Of a stretch of 64,000 bases of DNA, positions 1 through 8,394 are shown piece by piece. Below the pieces are notes generated by a model. It was not told the DNA's origin. It did no database searches and was given only the letters and a program-made list of their open reading frames with translations. Both the position numbers and the translations under genes were made by a program. This DNA comes from Thiobacillus sp. (GTDB taxonomy: Bacteria; Pseudomonadota; Gammaproteobacteria; Burkholderiales; Thiobacillaceae), in NCBI GenBank assembly GCA_016124745.1, contig WGNC01000010.1, positions 148,357-212,356 on the forward strand, written 5' to 3'. How positions within the stretch are numbered: position 1 is the stretch's first letter; every line of letters starts with the position of its first letter.

Positions 1-2
1 AG

Positions 3-884
3 CTGCAGCAGCGCCCGGTGAAGCCGGCGATCCTCGACGGCTCGGGCGTGCTGACGGCCTGGCTGCTGGCGCTGTCGCTGCCGCCCTGGGCGCCGTGGTG
101 GATCGCCGTGGCGGGGTCGCTGTTCGCCGTGCTGATCGGCAAGCAGGTGTTCGGCGGGCTGGGGCAGAACGTGTTCAATCCGGCGATGGCGGCGCGCGTC
201 ATGCTGCTGATTTCCTTTCCGCTCGAGATGACCACCTGGGTGGCGCCGATGGCCCAGTTGCCGGGCGCGCTAGACAGCCTCGCCGTGACCTTCGGCGGCC
301 AGCACCTGGACGCCGTCAGCAGCGCGTCGCTGCTGGGCCACGTCAAGACCGAGTTCAGCCGCGGGCTTGACCTGCAGCAGGCACTGGCCGGCCACTTTGC
401 ACCGCTGCAGGCACTGTGGGGCCAGCGCAGCGGCAGCCTGGGCGAGACCGCCGCGCTGCTGATCCTGGCTGGCGGTCTGATCCTGATTGCGCGCCGCATC
501 ATCACCTGGCACGCGCCGGTCGCCATGCTGGCCGGGGTGGCGCTGCCTGCGCTGCTGATGAATCTGCTCGCCCCGGAACACTACGCCGGACCGGTTGTTC
601 ACCTGCTTTCGGGAGGCGTCATGCTGGGTGCGTTCTTCATTATTACCGACCCCGTCACCTCGCCGAACACCGCGACCGGGCAACTGGTCTTCGGGCTGGG
701 ATGCGGCCTGCTGACCTACGTCATCCGCACCTGGGGCGCCTATCCGGAAGGCGTGGCCTTCGCGGTCATGCTGATGAACGCCGCCACGCCCCTCATCGAC
801 CGATACATCAAGCCGCGCATCTACGGCCGCACGCGCAAGGGCGACACCCTGGTGCCCGAAGCCGCGAAGCGGGACGCTACATGA
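3..884 (+). CDS. rnfD: RnfD, membrane subunit of Rnf complex (5' partial)
   Basis: RnfD is the multi-spanning FMN-carrying subunit of the ion-translocating ferredoxin:NAD oxidoreductase, which in diazotrophs drives reduced ferredoxin/flavodoxin formation for nitrogenase. The reading frame is open from the window edge, so the true start lies upstream. A GTG at 18 is internal. About 290 residues are present, against roughly 350 in the family. The GQNVFNPAM motif typical of RnfD/NqrB and several hydrophobic helices are visible. The usual flavinylation motif (S/T)GAT appears as SSAS at about residues 101-104 counted from the GTG, so the modified Thr is replaced by Ser. The stop overlaps the rnfG start as ATGA, indicating translational coupling. 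Confidence 0.93.
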   Translation: MQQRPVKPAILDGSGVLTAWLLALSLPPWAPWWIAVAGSLFAVLIGKQVFGGLGQNVFNPAMAARVMLLISFPLEMTTWVAPMAQLPGALDSLAVTFGGQHLDAVSSASLLGHVKTEFSRGLDLQQALAGHFAPLQALWGQRSGSLGETAALLILAGGLILIARRIITWHAPVAMLAGVALPALLMNLLAPEHYAGPVVHLLSGGVMLGAFFIITDPVTSPNTATGQLVFGLGCGLLTYVIRTWGAYPEGVAFAVMLMNAATPLIDRYIKPRIYGRTRKGDTLVPEAAKRDAT

Positions 885-1504
885 AGCTCGAAGCGCTGCG
901 CGCCAAGCTCTCGTATCAGACCGTGCTGCTCGGCAGCGTGACGCTGCTGACCAGCGGTGCGCTGGCCCTGGCCTCGCGCACCACCGAAGCCGACATCCGG
1001 GCGGCGCACGAACGCGACCTCCAGCAGTCGCTGGCGCAGGTGCTGCCCGGCAAGTACGACAACGACCTGCTCAAGGACACCGTCATGATTGCCGGCGCCG
1101 ATGGCGAGGTCACCGTCTATCGCGCGCGCCGCGCCGGGCAGGTGGAGGCGGTCGTGTTCCAGACGGTCGGCCACGGCTATGCCGGTGCCATCACCTGCAT
1201 CATGGGCGTCACGCGCGACGGTCAGCTGCTGGGCGTGCGCGTGCTTAGCCACAAGGAAACACCTGGCCTCGGTGACAAGATCGAGCCCGCCAAGAGCCGC
1301 TGGATCGAGTCCTTCTCCGGCAAGTCGCTTGGCGACCCGCCGGTGGACCAATGGGCGGTCAAGAAGGACGGCGGCGTGTTCGACCAGTTTTCCGGCGCCA
1401 CCATCACGCCGCGCGGCGTGGTGCGCGCGGTCAAGGGCGGGCTCGAACTGTTCGCCCGGGAAAAGCCGCGCATGCTCGGCGAGATGAAAGGAGCCAAGAC
1501 ATGA
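881..1504 (+). CDS. rnfG: RnfG, FMN-binding subunit of Rnf complex
   Basis: This 207-residue protein has one N-terminal transmembrane segment (about residues 12-30) and a periplasmic FMN-binding domain. The SGATIT motif near residue 170 carries the Thr that ApbE links covalently to FMN, preceded by the Asp of the ApbE recognition pattern (DQFSGAT). Length and order (D-G-E) match Rnf operons. Start 881 is chosen because it overlaps the rnfD stop (ATGA) and gives a normal N terminus. The gene ends in another ATGA overlap with rnfE. A putative ApbE is encoded at 23453-24532, inside the nif operon. Confidence 0.95.
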   Translation: MKLEALRAKLSYQTVLLGSVTLLTSGALALASRTTEADIRAAHERDLQQSLAQVLPGKYDNDLLKDTVMIAGADGEVTVYRARRAGQVEAVVFQTVGHGYAGAITCIMGVTRDGQLLGVRVLSHKETPGLGDKIEPAKSRWIESFSGKSLGDPPVDQWAVKKDGGVFDQFSGATITPRGVVRAVKGGLELFAREKPRMLGEMKGAKT

Positions 1505-2178
1505 GTTACGCACGCATTGTTAAAGACGGCCTGTGGGACAACAACGTGGTGTTCTCGCAGATGCTGGCGCTGTGCCCGACGCTGGCCGTGACCGGCAGCG
1601 CCACCAACGGGCTCGGCATGGGGCTGGCCACCACGGCCGTGCTGCTGGCGTCCAATGTGCTGATTTCCGCGATCCGGCACCTGGTCAGCGCCGAGGTGCG
1701 CATCCCGGTCTACATCGTGCTGATCGCCACCCTGGTCACGCTGGTCGACATGGGCCTCAACGCCTGGGCGCACGAACTGTACAAGGTGCTCGGCCTGTTC
1801 ATCGCGCTGATCGTGGTCAACTGCGCGATCCTCGGGCGCGCCGAATCGTTCGCCTCGAAATCGCCGGTGCTCGAGTCGGCGGCGGACGGCCTGATGATGG
1901 GGGTGGGCTTCACGGCCGCGCTGGTGGCCATCGGCGGCGTGCGCGAAATCCTCGGTTCCGGCACCCTGTTCGCCAATGCGCATCTGCTGCTGGGCCCGCA
2001 CTTCGCCTTCCTGGAACTGACGCTGATTCCTGATTACCGCGGCTACCTGCTGATGATCCTGCCGCCCGGCGGTTTCCTGGCGGTGGGTTTTCTGCTCGCC
2101 GGCAAGCGGATCCTCGACCGGCGTCGGGCGGCGCGTGCGGAGCCCGAGGCTGCCCTTCCGCAGCCGGCGGCAGGCTGA
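1501..2178 (+). CDS. rnfE: RnfE, membrane subunit of Rnf complex
   Basis: This 225-residue hydrophobic protein belongs to the RnfA/RnfE/NqrD/NqrE family, with about six transmembrane helices. It begins with the family-typical region '[18 protein letters not shown]' at residues 13-30, whose Cys belongs to the intramembrane Fe-S site described for NqrD/E and Rnf. It is translationally coupled to rnfG by an ATGA overlap. The C-terminal tail after the last helix is rich in Arg, Ala and Pro. Confidence 0.95.
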   Translation: MSYARIVKDGLWDNNVVFSQMLALCPTLAVTGSATNGLGMGLATTAVLLASNVLISAIRHLVSAEVRIPVYIVLIATLVTLVDMGLNAWAHELYKVLGLFIALIVVNCAILGRAESFASKSPVLESAADGLMMGVGFTAALVAIGGVREILGSGTLFANAHLLLGPHFAFLELTLIPDYRGYLLMILPPGGFLAVGFLLAGKRILDRRRAARAEPEAALPQPAAG

Positions 2179-2189
2179 GGACGACCATC

Positions 2190-2471
2190 ATGCAGATCGC
2201 CGTCGCCTATTCCGAACCCGCCCGGCAAGTCTGGCTGCGCATCGAAGTGCCCGAGGACTGCACCGTGCAGGACGCCATCGAGCGCTCCGGCATCCTGCGC
2301 CAGTTTCCCGAGATCGACCTGGCAAGTAACAAAGTGGGCGTGTTCGGCAAACTCGCCAGGCTCGACGCCGGGCTCAAGCCGGGTGATCGCGTCGAGATCT
2401 ACCGCGGCATCATCGCCGACCCCGCGACGGTGCCGCGCCGTCGGATCGGCGACGACGACGATGACGATTAG
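2190..2471 (+). CDS. rnfH: RnfH family ubiquitin-like protein
   Basis: This 93-residue protein fits the RnfH/UPF0125 family, a beta-grasp fold often encoded next to rnf genes or the ratA toxin gene; its function is unsettled. It starts 11 bp after rnfE and ends the rnf operon. The pattern 'VAYSEPARQVWLRIEVPEDC' near the N terminus and 'RVEIYRGIIADP' near the C terminus are typical. The protein ends in a run of Asp residues, a local curiosity that does not affect the fold. It converges on the rrf2 gene, with 12 bp between the two stops. Confidence 0.88.
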   Translation: MQIAVAYSEPARQVWLRIEVPEDCTVQDAIERSGILRQFPEIDLASNKVGVFGKLARLDAGLKPGDRVEIYRGIIADPATVPRRRIGDDDDDD

Positions 2472-2483
2472 CGTGAATTCTTG

Positions 2484-2948
2484 TCAGGCCCTTCCGCTGC
2501 GGTTATCGCCGTCGCCTGGCGGCTTGCCCAGCCAGGCAGGCCGCCTGCGTGTCGAGGCCAGCTGCGCCAGCGTGTAGCCGACAAACTGGCCCAGCAATTC
2601 CTGCTTGATTGGTTTCCATTGGCAATGCAGCACACAGGCCGTCGCGTCGTCGCAGGTCTTGAATCCCAGCAGACAATCGCGGTTTGCGTGCTCGCCCTCG
2701 GTCAGCATGACGACGTCCAGCACAGTCAGGTTTTCGGTACCCGGATTCAGCAGGAAGCCGCCGCCTCGTCCTCGCGACGACGACAGCCAGCCCGCCCGGC
2801 AGGGTTGCTGCAGCAGCTTCGACAGATAGGGCGAGGGTAGACGCAGCTGCTTGGCCAGATCGCGTGCCAGCACGGGCTGGTTCGACGGATGCGCGACCAT
2901 ATGCATCAGCGCCTGAAGGATGTACTGCGTGCTTCGGTTGAGGATCAT
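2484..2948 (-). CDS. Rrf2 family [Fe-S]-type transcriptional regulator
   Basis: This 154-residue protein has the Rrf2 winged helix at the N terminus (MILNRSTQYILQAL, then the 'SPYLSKLLQ' recognition-helix region). Three to four cysteines follow at about residues 90-110 (CLLGFKTC, then C and C), matching the cluster-binding loop of IscR/NsrR/RsrR-like members. Its start lies 20 bp downstream of the nifM stop on the same strand, so it is probably the last gene of the nifV operon. It could sense Fe-S status, O2 or NO; the sequence does not decide which. The last 30 residues are Pro/Arg-rich. Confidence 0.85.
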   Translation of the reverse strand: MILNRSTQYILQALMHMVAHPSNQPVLARDLAKQLRLPSPYLSKLLQQPCRAGWLSSSRGRGGGFLLNPGTENLTVLDVVMLTEGEHANRDCLLGFKTCDDATACVLHCQWKPIKQELLGQFVGYTLAQLASTRRRPAWLGKPPGDGDNRSGRA

Positions 2949-2967
2949 GCGGCGGGTGCGGCCCGGT

Positions 2968-3816
2968 CTATTCGTTGTGCTGCAGGTGTTTGACCCAGGC
3001 CTGCTGGCACACGCGCTTTCGGCGCTGTTCCAGGTGCGTGCGGATCGGGCCGCGCGCTTCCTTGAGCGTCAGCACGGCGGCCGCGGTAATGCCGTCGCAG
3101 CGCAGCAGGTGCAGGCCCATCGGCGATTCGAGGATCGCGCTGATCTCGCCGGCGGCCATCTGGTAGAGCGCGGCATCGAGTTCCGCGTACAGCTGGCCGC
3201 GCGGCACCTCGCCGAGCAGGCCGCCCTGCAGCGCGGTGGGGCACTCCGAGTGCTTCATCGCCTGTTCCTCGAAACGCGCCGGATCGCGCGCCAGCCGTGC
3301 GGCGATGGCCTCGATCCGGGCCTGCGCGGCCGTGCGGGTGTTGTCCGGCAGGTCGTCGTTGACGGTGACCAGGATGTGGCGGACGCGCCGGGTTTCCGGC
3401 CGGCGGAACTGGTCGGGGTGGTACTGGTAGTAGAGCTCGACATCGATGTCGGACACCTGCGCGGCGCGCGTGCCGACTTTTTCCAGGATCGCCTCGACCT
3501 TGAGTTCGCGTTCCAGCGAGTGCATCAAGCCGGCTTCGTCGAGGCCGTTGTGCTGCAGGTCGGCAAGGAAGTCGGCTTCATCGGGGTAGCGTTTGCGGAT
3601 TTCGTTCATGGCGGCACGCAGCGTGGCCGGGGGCACCATGGCGTCGCGCGCTTCCGGTGCCGCCAGCACGCGTGCTTCCAGTCCGTATTGCCTGGCGGCC
3701 AGGCTGCGCACGCGGGCACGTTCCGCTGCCTCCAGCGCCGCAGGCGGCTTGCCGAACAGGTTCTGCGCCGCCTTGAGTTCGAGGTAGGCCACGCCGGGCC
3801 GACTCAGTTCAGCCAT
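2968..3816 (-). CDS. nifM: NifM, parvulin-type peptidyl-prolyl isomerase
   Basis: NifM is the PPIase-like protein needed for accumulation of active NifH. The 282 residues match the family length. The N-terminal half is helical, and a C-terminal parvulin domain (about residues 140-260) shows the usual 'RHILVTVNDD' strand, 'GGLLGEVPRGQL' and 'SPMGLHLLRCDG'. It is encoded after nifV-cysE-TPR-nifW-nifZ, the order seen in Azotobacter-like clusters. The start overlaps the nifZ 3' end by 8 bp. That overlap is created by the repeat-derived tail of nifZ, so nifM translation is probably coupled to nifZ. Confidence 0.93.
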   Translation of the reverse strand: MAELSRPGVAYLELKAAQNLFGKPPAALEAAERARVRSLAARQYGLEARVLAAPEARDAMVPPATLRAAMNEIRKRYPDEADFLADLQHNGLDEAGLMHSLERELKVEAILEKVGTRAAQVSDIDVELYYQYHPDQFRRPETRRVRHILVTVNDDLPDNTRTAAQARIEAIAARLARDPARFEEQAMKHSECPTALQGGLLGEVPRGQLYAELDAALYQMAAGEISAILESPMGLHLLRCDGITAAAVLTLKEARGPIRTHLEQRRKRVCQQAWVKHLQHNE

Positions 3817-4324
3817 CCGCTTCGCTTCCTTCGACTTCGCTCAGGACAGGCCCTTCGACTCCGCTCAGGACAGGCCCTTCGACTTGGCTCAGGACAGGCT
3901 CGAGGCAGGATTCGGGGACCTGCAGCGTGTGGCCGGGAAAGCGCACGTGGTACTGCACGCCGTCGGCCAGGTCGCGCAGCACCTTGAACACTTCGCCCTC
4001 GGTGCCGGCAGCGGCGAGCACCTCGCCGTTCACAGCCAGCGAGTAGCGGGTCAACACCTTCTCGCGCGTCTCGAACAGGCTTTCCACCCAGGTGGCGTCC
4101 GCCGGCTGCAGTTCCTCCTCGCGGCAGCCCACCACGCGGCCCTGGTCGAGGAAGTTCACGGTGTAGATAACCTGGTCCTGCAGGAAGGTGCCGACGTTCA
4201 TCACGTAGCCGACGCTGCCGCGCCTGATCAGCAGGTTGCCGACATCGAGACCGGGAAAGGTGCCGTCGTTGCGCACGTTGCGCGTCAGCCGCACGGCTTC
4301 GCCGAAGTCGAATCGCTGTTCCAT
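3809..4324 (-). CDS. nifZ: NifZ, nitrogenase P-cluster maturation protein
   Basis: NifZ assists formation of the second P-cluster in NifDK. The core (about residues 1-130) has the NifZ fold signature (residues 2-8 EQRFDFG, then 'GYVMNVGTFLQDQVIYTV'). The last 30 residues consist of three tandem decapeptide-like units of the type PVLSEVEG. They are encoded by a dispersed intergenic repeat at 3833-3905 and are not part of the normal family, so the C terminus is a repeat-derived extension. The gene lies 7 bp downstream of nifW and overlaps nifM by 8 bp. Confidence 0.93.
   Translation of the reverse strand: MEQRFDFGEAVRLTRNVRNDGTFPGLDVGNLLIRRGSVGYVMNVGTFLQDQVIYTVNFLDQGRVVGCREEELQPADATWVESLFETREKVLTRYSLAVNGEVLAAAGTEGEVFKVLRDLADGVQYHVRFPGHTLQVPESCLEPVLSQVEGPVLSGVEGPVLSEVEGSEADG
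3833..3905. repeat. Tandem copies of a dispersed 'TTCGACT..GCTCAGGACAGG' repeat inside nifZ
   Basis: Three near-identical 24-bp units (CCCTTCGACTCCGCTCAGGA and variants, spaced exactly 24 bp) run head to tail. The unit length is a multiple of three, so the nifZ frame is kept and each unit adds eight residues. Related single copies lie between genes elsewhere in the window. Confidence 0.85.
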
Positions 4325-4331
4325 GACGTGC

Positions 4332-4733
4332 TTATCCCATCGAACTGCCGCATGATCCGCTGCTGCCGCACCCGCAAGTACCCGCTGCGGGTACCGCGGG
4401 CTCGGCAGCCTTGTTCAGCGTGATCTCGGTTAGCGGCACGAAGGTCGTCTGCGGCTCGTGCATGTGGAAGACCTTGAATACCTTTTCGGTCAGCGCGTCG
4501 GACGTCACGAAGTCCTGGTAGGCCTGCTGCAGCAGCCGCGCATAGACCGCGCGGCGCGGCGCTTTGTCGGCAGGCAGCTCGCCCGCCTGCCCGATGTAGT
4601 TGTGGAAGCGCTGCAGGATGTGCAGGCGGTTCACCTGCACCGTGCGTGCGTCGTAGTCGATGCCGAAATACTCGAGAAACTCCTCGGCGGCCGAGAGGTC
4701 TTCCAGCGCTTCGTCCAGGGTCAGGTCGTGCAT
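4332..4733 (-). CDS. nifW: NifW, nitrogenase-stabilizing/protective protein
   Basis: This 133-residue protein matches NifW, which interacts with MoFe protein maturation intermediates and has been linked to oxygen protection. The N-terminal region 'LEDLSAAEEFLEYFGIDY' and the central 'VNRLHILQRFHNYI' are characteristic. The C terminus is unusual: a Gly/Ser/Cys tail with three cysteines (CGCGSSGSCGSS) that could bind metal; this is inference. It lies between the TPR-like gene and nifZ in the nifV operon. Confidence 0.93.
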   Translation of the reverse strand: MHDLTLDEALEDLSAAEEFLEYFGIDYDARTVQVNRLHILQRFHNYIGQAGELPADKAPRRAVYARLLQQAYQDFVTSDALTEKVFKVFHMHEPQTTFVPLTEITLNKAAEPAVPAAGTCGCGSSGSCGSSMG

Positions 4734-4778
4734 GATGGTTCCTTTAGGGAGGGTGCGTCATGCGCACCAGTGACGAGC

Positions 4779-4822
4779 CCTTCGATCATTCGACAGGCTC
4801 ATGATTCAGGGCGAACGGACAG
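4779..4822. repeat. Dispersed 'TTCGACAGGCTCA..GGGCGAACGG' intergenic repeat
   Basis: A single copy of the palindromic family 'CCTTCGACAAGCTCAGGGCG' fills the gap between nifW and the upstream TPR-like gene. Other copies lie near 10290-10382, 11994-12020, 24582-24628, 46888-46935 and 55917-56015. Confidence 0.75.
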
Positions 4823-4847
4823 TTGAATAATCCCGCTTGGTTGTGTT

Positions 4848-5357
4848 TCATGCCGCGACTTCTTCCTGCAGCGCGGCCCGATAGACGTCGAGCAGGGCCT
4901 GGCCGCCGAGGCGGTCGTGGCTGTCCATTTCGATCAGCTTTTCCAGCATGGCTTCGCCTTGTTCCGCACGGCCGAGGCGCAGGTTGATGTAGCCCGCGGC
5001 CTTCAGCACCATCAGGTAGAAGCGCAGCAGGCCGATCGAGCGCATCGCGGCGTAGCCGAGATGCTGCGCATGCAGTTGCTCCCACTCGGCCGGAAAGCCT
5101 AGCCGCGTCCCGGCCGCCGCCAGGGTGCGGTCGGCCACGATCAGCGCGTCGTCGAGGCGATGCTGGTAGAAGTAGGTGCGGTACAGCGCCACCAGCACGA
5201 CGAGCTGGGTCGGTGCCAGGAAGTAGGCGCGCAGCAGCAGGCCTTCGGTCTCGTCCGAGCCGTAGCCCGCGCCTGCTGCGTCGATCAGCCGCTCCACCTC
5301 GGGCGAAACCGGGTCGTCGAAATACAGCGTCGTCTGGTCGAAATCCATCAGGTCCAT
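4848..5357 (-). CDS. TPR-like nif-operon protein of unknown function
   Basis: I do not recognise a named family. The 169-residue protein is alpha-helical and looks like degenerate tetratricopeptide repeats (for example 'RTYFYQHRLDDALIVADRTL' and 'AGYINLRLGRAEQGEAMLEK'). The C-terminal half is clearly similar to the 150-residue protein at 21106-21558, so the region carries two paralogues in different nif operons. Start MDLMDF at 5357 is chosen because it follows the cysE stop by 7 bp; an in-frame upstream extension would run into cysE. Its place between cysE and nifW suggests an adaptor role in nitrogenase or cofactor assembly (inference). Confidence 0.8.
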   Translation of the reverse strand: MDLMDFDQTTLYFDDPVSPEVERLIDAAGAGYGSDETEGLLLRAYFLAPTQLVVLVALYRTYFYQHRLDDALIVADRTLAAAGTRLGFPAEWEQLHAQHLGYAAMRSIGLLRFYLMVLKAAGYINLRLGRAEQGEAMLEKLIEMDSHDRLGGQALLDVYRAALQEEVAA

Positions 5358-5364
5358 GGGGGGC

Positions 5365-6144
5365 TCACATTTTTCGCATCGTGCGCGCGACTTCCGAGCC
5401 GCACAGGTCCTCCGCCTCGCAGGTCTGGCACTGGCCATCGACCGGCTCGCCCTGCCGGCGCAGGGTGGTTTCCAGCACTTCGATGCGCTCCATCAGGCAG
5501 GCGATCGCCTTGCCGACCGGGTCGGGGATCAGGTGGTGGTCGAGGTTGATGCCGAGCGCGTTGGCCTCGCCTTCGTCCTGGCGCAGCACCACGCGGCCCG
5601 GGATGCCCACGACCGTACGGTGCGCCGGCACGTCCTTGACCACGACCGAGTTGGCGCCGACACGCACGTGGTCGCCCAGCGATATCGGCCCCAGCACCTT
5701 GGCGCCTGCACCGATGACCACGTGGCTGCCGAGCGTGGGATGCCGCTTGCCCTTGTTCCAGCTGGTGCCGCCGAGCGTGACGCCGTGATACAGCGTGACG
5801 TCGTCGCCGACCACGGCGGTCTCGCCGATCACCACGCCGGCGCCGTGGTCGATGAAGAAGCGCCGCCCGATGGTCGCGCCGGGGTGGATGTCGATGTTGG
5901 TCAGCAGCCGCGCGAACCAGGACAGGAAGCGCGCCGGATAGCGCAGCCCCGCGCGCCAGAGCCGATGCGCGATGCGCTGCAGCAGGATGGCGTGCACGCC
6001 GGGGTAGGTGGTGATCACCTCGAAGCGCGAGCGCGCCGCCGGGTCGCGCTGGAACACGCAGGCGACGTCCTCGCGCAGCAGGGCGAACAGGCCGGGGGCC
6101 GGCGCGACGGTCAGGGTTTCACGGGCGTACATGGCATCGTCCAT
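5365..6144 (-). CDS. cysE: CysE-type serine O-acetyltransferase (nif-linked)
   Basis: It catalyses serine + acetyl-CoA to O-acetylserine, boosting cysteine supply for NifS-driven Fe-S assembly. The 259 residues show the left-handed beta-helix hexapeptide repeats ([38 protein letters not shown], then '[13 protein letters not shown]'). The C terminus adds a four-Cys segment ([10 protein letters not shown], then nothing further), uncommon in housekeeping CysE but reported for nif-linked copies. Start 6144 has GAGGTG seven bases upstream and lies 11 bp after the nifV stop; an in-frame ATG at 6132 is an alternative. Confidence 0.93.
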   Translation of the reverse strand: MDDAMYARETLTVAPAPGLFALLREDVACVFQRDPAARSRFEVITTYPGVHAILLQRIAHRLWRAGLRYPARFLSWFARLLTNIDIHPGATIGRRFFIDHGAGVVIGETAVVGDDVTLYHGVTLGGTSWNKGKRHPTLGSHVVIGAGAKVLGPISLGDHVRVGANSVVVKDVPAHRTVVGIPGRVVLRQDEGEANALGINLDHHLIPDPVGKAIACLMERIEVLETTLRRQGEPVDGQCQTCEAEDLCGSEVARTMRKM

Positions 6145-6155
6145 CCTGCAGCACC

Positions 6156-7301
6156 TCAATGCAGCTCGCCTGGCACGTGCCGGCCGATCATGCGCTGGTA
6201 CAGGAACAGCAGTTCGTGGTCGGCCGGCGAACGCTTGGCGCGCTCGGCGAACACGCGGATGTCGGGCAGCAGTTCGCGCGCCTCGGCCGGGCTCAGCGTC
6301 AGTCCCATGCGCGCATAGGCGGCGATGATGCCGTGCGAGCCGGAATGCTTGCCGACCACCAGCGTGTGCGCGCGGCCGACCTCGACCGGATCGAATCCCT
6401 GATAGGTCGCCGGATCCTTGAGCAGGCCGTCGACATGGATGCCGGATTCGTGGGTGAACACGCCGCCGCCGACCACGCTCTTGTGCCACGCCACCGGCCT
6501 GCCCGATGCCGCGGCCACGGTATCGGACAGCACCGGGAACAGGCTGAGGTCGACGCCGGTGCCGAAGCCGTAGAGCTTTGAAAGCCCCAGCGCGACTTCT
6601 TCCAGCGGCGCGTTGCCGGCGCGCTCGCCGAGCCCGTTGACCGTGGTGTTGACGTGGGTGGCGCCGGCGCGGCAGGCGGCCAGCGTGTTGGCGGTCGCAA
6701 GGCCCAGGTCGTCGTGCGCGTGCATCTCGATTTCGAGGTCGACCGTGCTGCGCAGCGTGGCGATCGCATCAAACACGCCGAACGGCTCCATCACGCCCAG
6801 CGTGTCGGCATAGCGCAGGCGGCGTGCGCCTGTCTCCTGCGCGGCTTCGGCGACGCGCAGCAGGAATTCGGGGTCGGCGCGCGAGGCATCCTCGCAGCCG
6901 ACGATGACGTCGAGCCCGAGGTCGAGCGCGCGCGGCACCAGGTCGCGGATCGCCTGCAGCACCCAGGCGCGGTCCTTCTTGAGCTTGCGCGTGATGTGGA
7001 CGTCGGACACTGCGATCGACACGTCGATCAGCTGCACCCTGAGGTCGCGGCAGGCCTCGATGTCCGCCTCGCGCAAGCGGCTCCACACCACCAGCTTCGA
7101 CTTCAACTCGAGATCGGCCACCGCGCGGATGCTCTCGCGCTCCTCCGTTCCCATCGCCGGGATGCCGACTTCGAGTTCCGGCACGCCCATCGCATCGAGC
7201 CGCCCGGCGATCGCCAGCTTCTCGTCCAGCGTGAAGGCCACGCCGGCGGTCTGCTCGCCGTCGCGCAGGGTGGTGTCGTCGATGATGATGGTGCGGTTCA
7301 T
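6156..7301 (-). CDS. nifV: NifV, homocitrate synthase
   Basis: NifV condenses acetyl-CoA with 2-oxoglutarate to homocitrate, the organic ligand of FeMo-co. The 381-residue protein has the HMGL-like TIM barrel with '[15 protein letters not shown]' at the N terminus (metal-binding Asp and Arg), '[16 protein letters not shown]' (metal-binding histidines) and '[14 protein letters not shown]'. It is the first gene of a seven-gene minus-strand operon. The start ATG at 7301 gives the normal N terminus ([10 protein letters not shown]). A sigma54 promoter sits 42 bp upstream. Confidence 0.96.
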   Translation of the reverse strand: MNRTIIIDDTTLRDGEQTAGVAFTLDEKLAIAGRLDAMGVPELEVGIPAMGTEERESIRAVADLELKSKLVVWSRLREADIEACRDLRVQLIDVSIAVSDVHITRKLKKDRAWVLQAIRDLVPRALDLGLDVIVGCEDASRADPEFLLRVAEAAQETGARRLRYADTLGVMEPFGVFDAIATLRSTVDLEIEMHAHDDLGLATANTLAACRAGATHVNTTVNGLGERAGNAPLEEVALGLSKLYGFGTGVDLSLFPVLSDTVAAASGRPVAWHKSVVGGGVFTHESGIHVDGLLKDPATYQGFDPVEVGRAHTLVVGKHSGSHGIIAAYARMGLTLSPAEARELLPDIRVFAERAKRSPADHELLFLYQRMIGRHVPGELH

Positions 7302-7342
7302 GCTCGCTCGGAATCCATTCGTTCGGCAGATGCACAAGTATT

Positions 7343-7358
7343 TGCAAGCCGCATGCCA
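7343..7358 (-). promoter_or_regulatory. Sigma54 promoter of the nifV operon
   Basis: The minus strand reads TGGCATGCGGCTTGCA, matching the -24/-12 consensus TGGCAC-N5-TTGCA with one mismatch. It is nearly identical to the iscA promoter at 11748-11763. Confidence 0.88.
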
Positions 7359-7451
7359 ATCGGCATAAAAACGTATCCGCATGAATTGCAAGGTGAATTT
7401 GTCCGAGTCCCGACTCAACTCCGGTAGGCAATGGCACGCCGAATCGGGCTT

Positions 7452-7467
7452 CGTCGGGTTTGCTACA
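7452..7467. promoter_or_regulatory. Imperfect NifA upstream activator site for nifV
   Basis: The plus strand reads CGTCGGGTTTGCTACA: the TGT-N10-ACA pattern with the first T changed to C. It lies about 94 bp upstream of the nifV -24 element and is almost the same as the perfect site at 11858-11873. Confidence 0.6.
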
Positions 7468-7605
7468 AACCGGCCCGACCGGCCGCCCTGCCTTACGGTG
7501 TGCCGGGTAGCATCATGACGCACCTATCGAAAAGCCCGTCATCTACATGGCGCCATTTTGGCGACAGTGGTACACTGGCCGCTCAATCGAACGCAGGAGG
7601 TAACG

Positions 7606-7914
7606 ATGGAAACCGCTACCAAGCAAGACCGCATCGGCGCACGCGTCCCGCATGAGGTCTATGAAACCTTGTGCCGCGCTGCCGAACTGACCGGTGCCAC
7701 GGTCAATCAGTTTCTGGTGCAGTCGGCGCTGAAGGAAGCCCAGGCCGTCATCGAGCGGGAAGAGGTCATCCGCCTGTCGCCGCGCGACTGGAACTGGCTG
7801 CTCGACCTGATGGAAAGCCCGCCCAAGCCCAACGCCAATTTGAAGGCGGCTATGAAGCGCTATCAGAAGGTCAAGCGAGACGATGCGGGTACATCCTTTA
7901 ACTGGGAGCCATGA
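7606..7914 (+). CDS. TacA-type (DUF1778) antitoxin
   Basis: This 102-residue protein has an N-terminal ribbon-helix-helix (residues 8-50: 'RIGARVPHEVYETLCRAAEL', then 'VNQFLVQSALKEAQ') and a C-terminal neutralising tail, the layout of TacA antitoxins. AGGAGG lies five bases before the ATG. The 3' end overlaps the acetyltransferase gene by 32 bp, the standard TacA-TacT arrangement. It should bind its own promoter together with the toxin (family knowledge). An in-frame TTG at 7558 lacks a ribosome site and was rejected. Confidence 0.9.
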   Translation: METATKQDRIGARVPHEVYETLCRAAELTGATVNQFLVQSALKEAQAVIEREEVIRLSPRDWNWLLDLMESPPKPNANLKAAMKRYQKVKRDDAGTSFNWEP

Positions 7915-8365
7915 CCGGCAAGGGTTCGACTGCGGCCGCCAGGAACTGAACGACTGGCTGCGGCAGGTTGCCCGCCAGCATCAGGACAAGGGGCTGTCGA
8001 AGACTTTCGTCGCCACCTTCGAGGAGGAACCGGCTCGCATTTGCGCCTACTACGCGCTGACCCTGGCCGAACTCGAAAACCGGCATCTGCCGGACGCCTG
8101 GCGCAAGAAACTGCCGCGCCGCATTCCAGGTGTGCGGCTGGGGCGGCTGGCCGTCGGCAAGCACTATCAGGGCAAAGGCCTGGGCGAATTGCTGCTGGTC
8201 GATGCCCTGACCCGGGCGCAACGAATCTACGCCGAAGCGGGCGGCATCGGCCTGTTCGTCGATGCGCTCGACGAACAGGCCGCAGGCTACTATCGGCGCT
8301 TTGGCTTCACGGCGTCACCGGACAACCCGTTGCTGCTGTTTCTTCCAGCACAGGTGATCGGGTGA
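7883..8365 (+). CDS. TacT-type GNAT acetyltransferase toxin
   Basis: TacT-family toxins acetylate the amino group of charged tRNAs and stop translation. The 160-residue protein has the GNAT acetyl-CoA loop 'RLAVGKHYQGKGLGELLL' (residues 87-104, Q/RxxGxG/A) and the C-terminal catalytic Tyr region 'YYRRFGFTASPDN'. The N terminus 'RQELNDWLRQVARQHQDKG' is typical of this subfamily. It is co-transcribed with the antitoxin upstream. The pair sits between the nifV regulatory region and restriction-modification debris, a typical accessory spot. Which tRNA is hit cannot be told from sequence. Confidence 0.9.
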   Translation: MRVHPLTGSHDRQGFDCGRQELNDWLRQVARQHQDKGLSKTFVATFEEEPARICAYYALTLAELENRHLPDAWRKKLPRRIPGVRLGRLAVGKHYQGKGLGELLLVDALTRAQRIYAEAGGIGLFVDALDEQAAGYYRRFGFTASPDNPLLLFLPAQVIG

Positions 8366-8394
8366 CCCGGCATAACAAAAACAGGGAGAGCACA

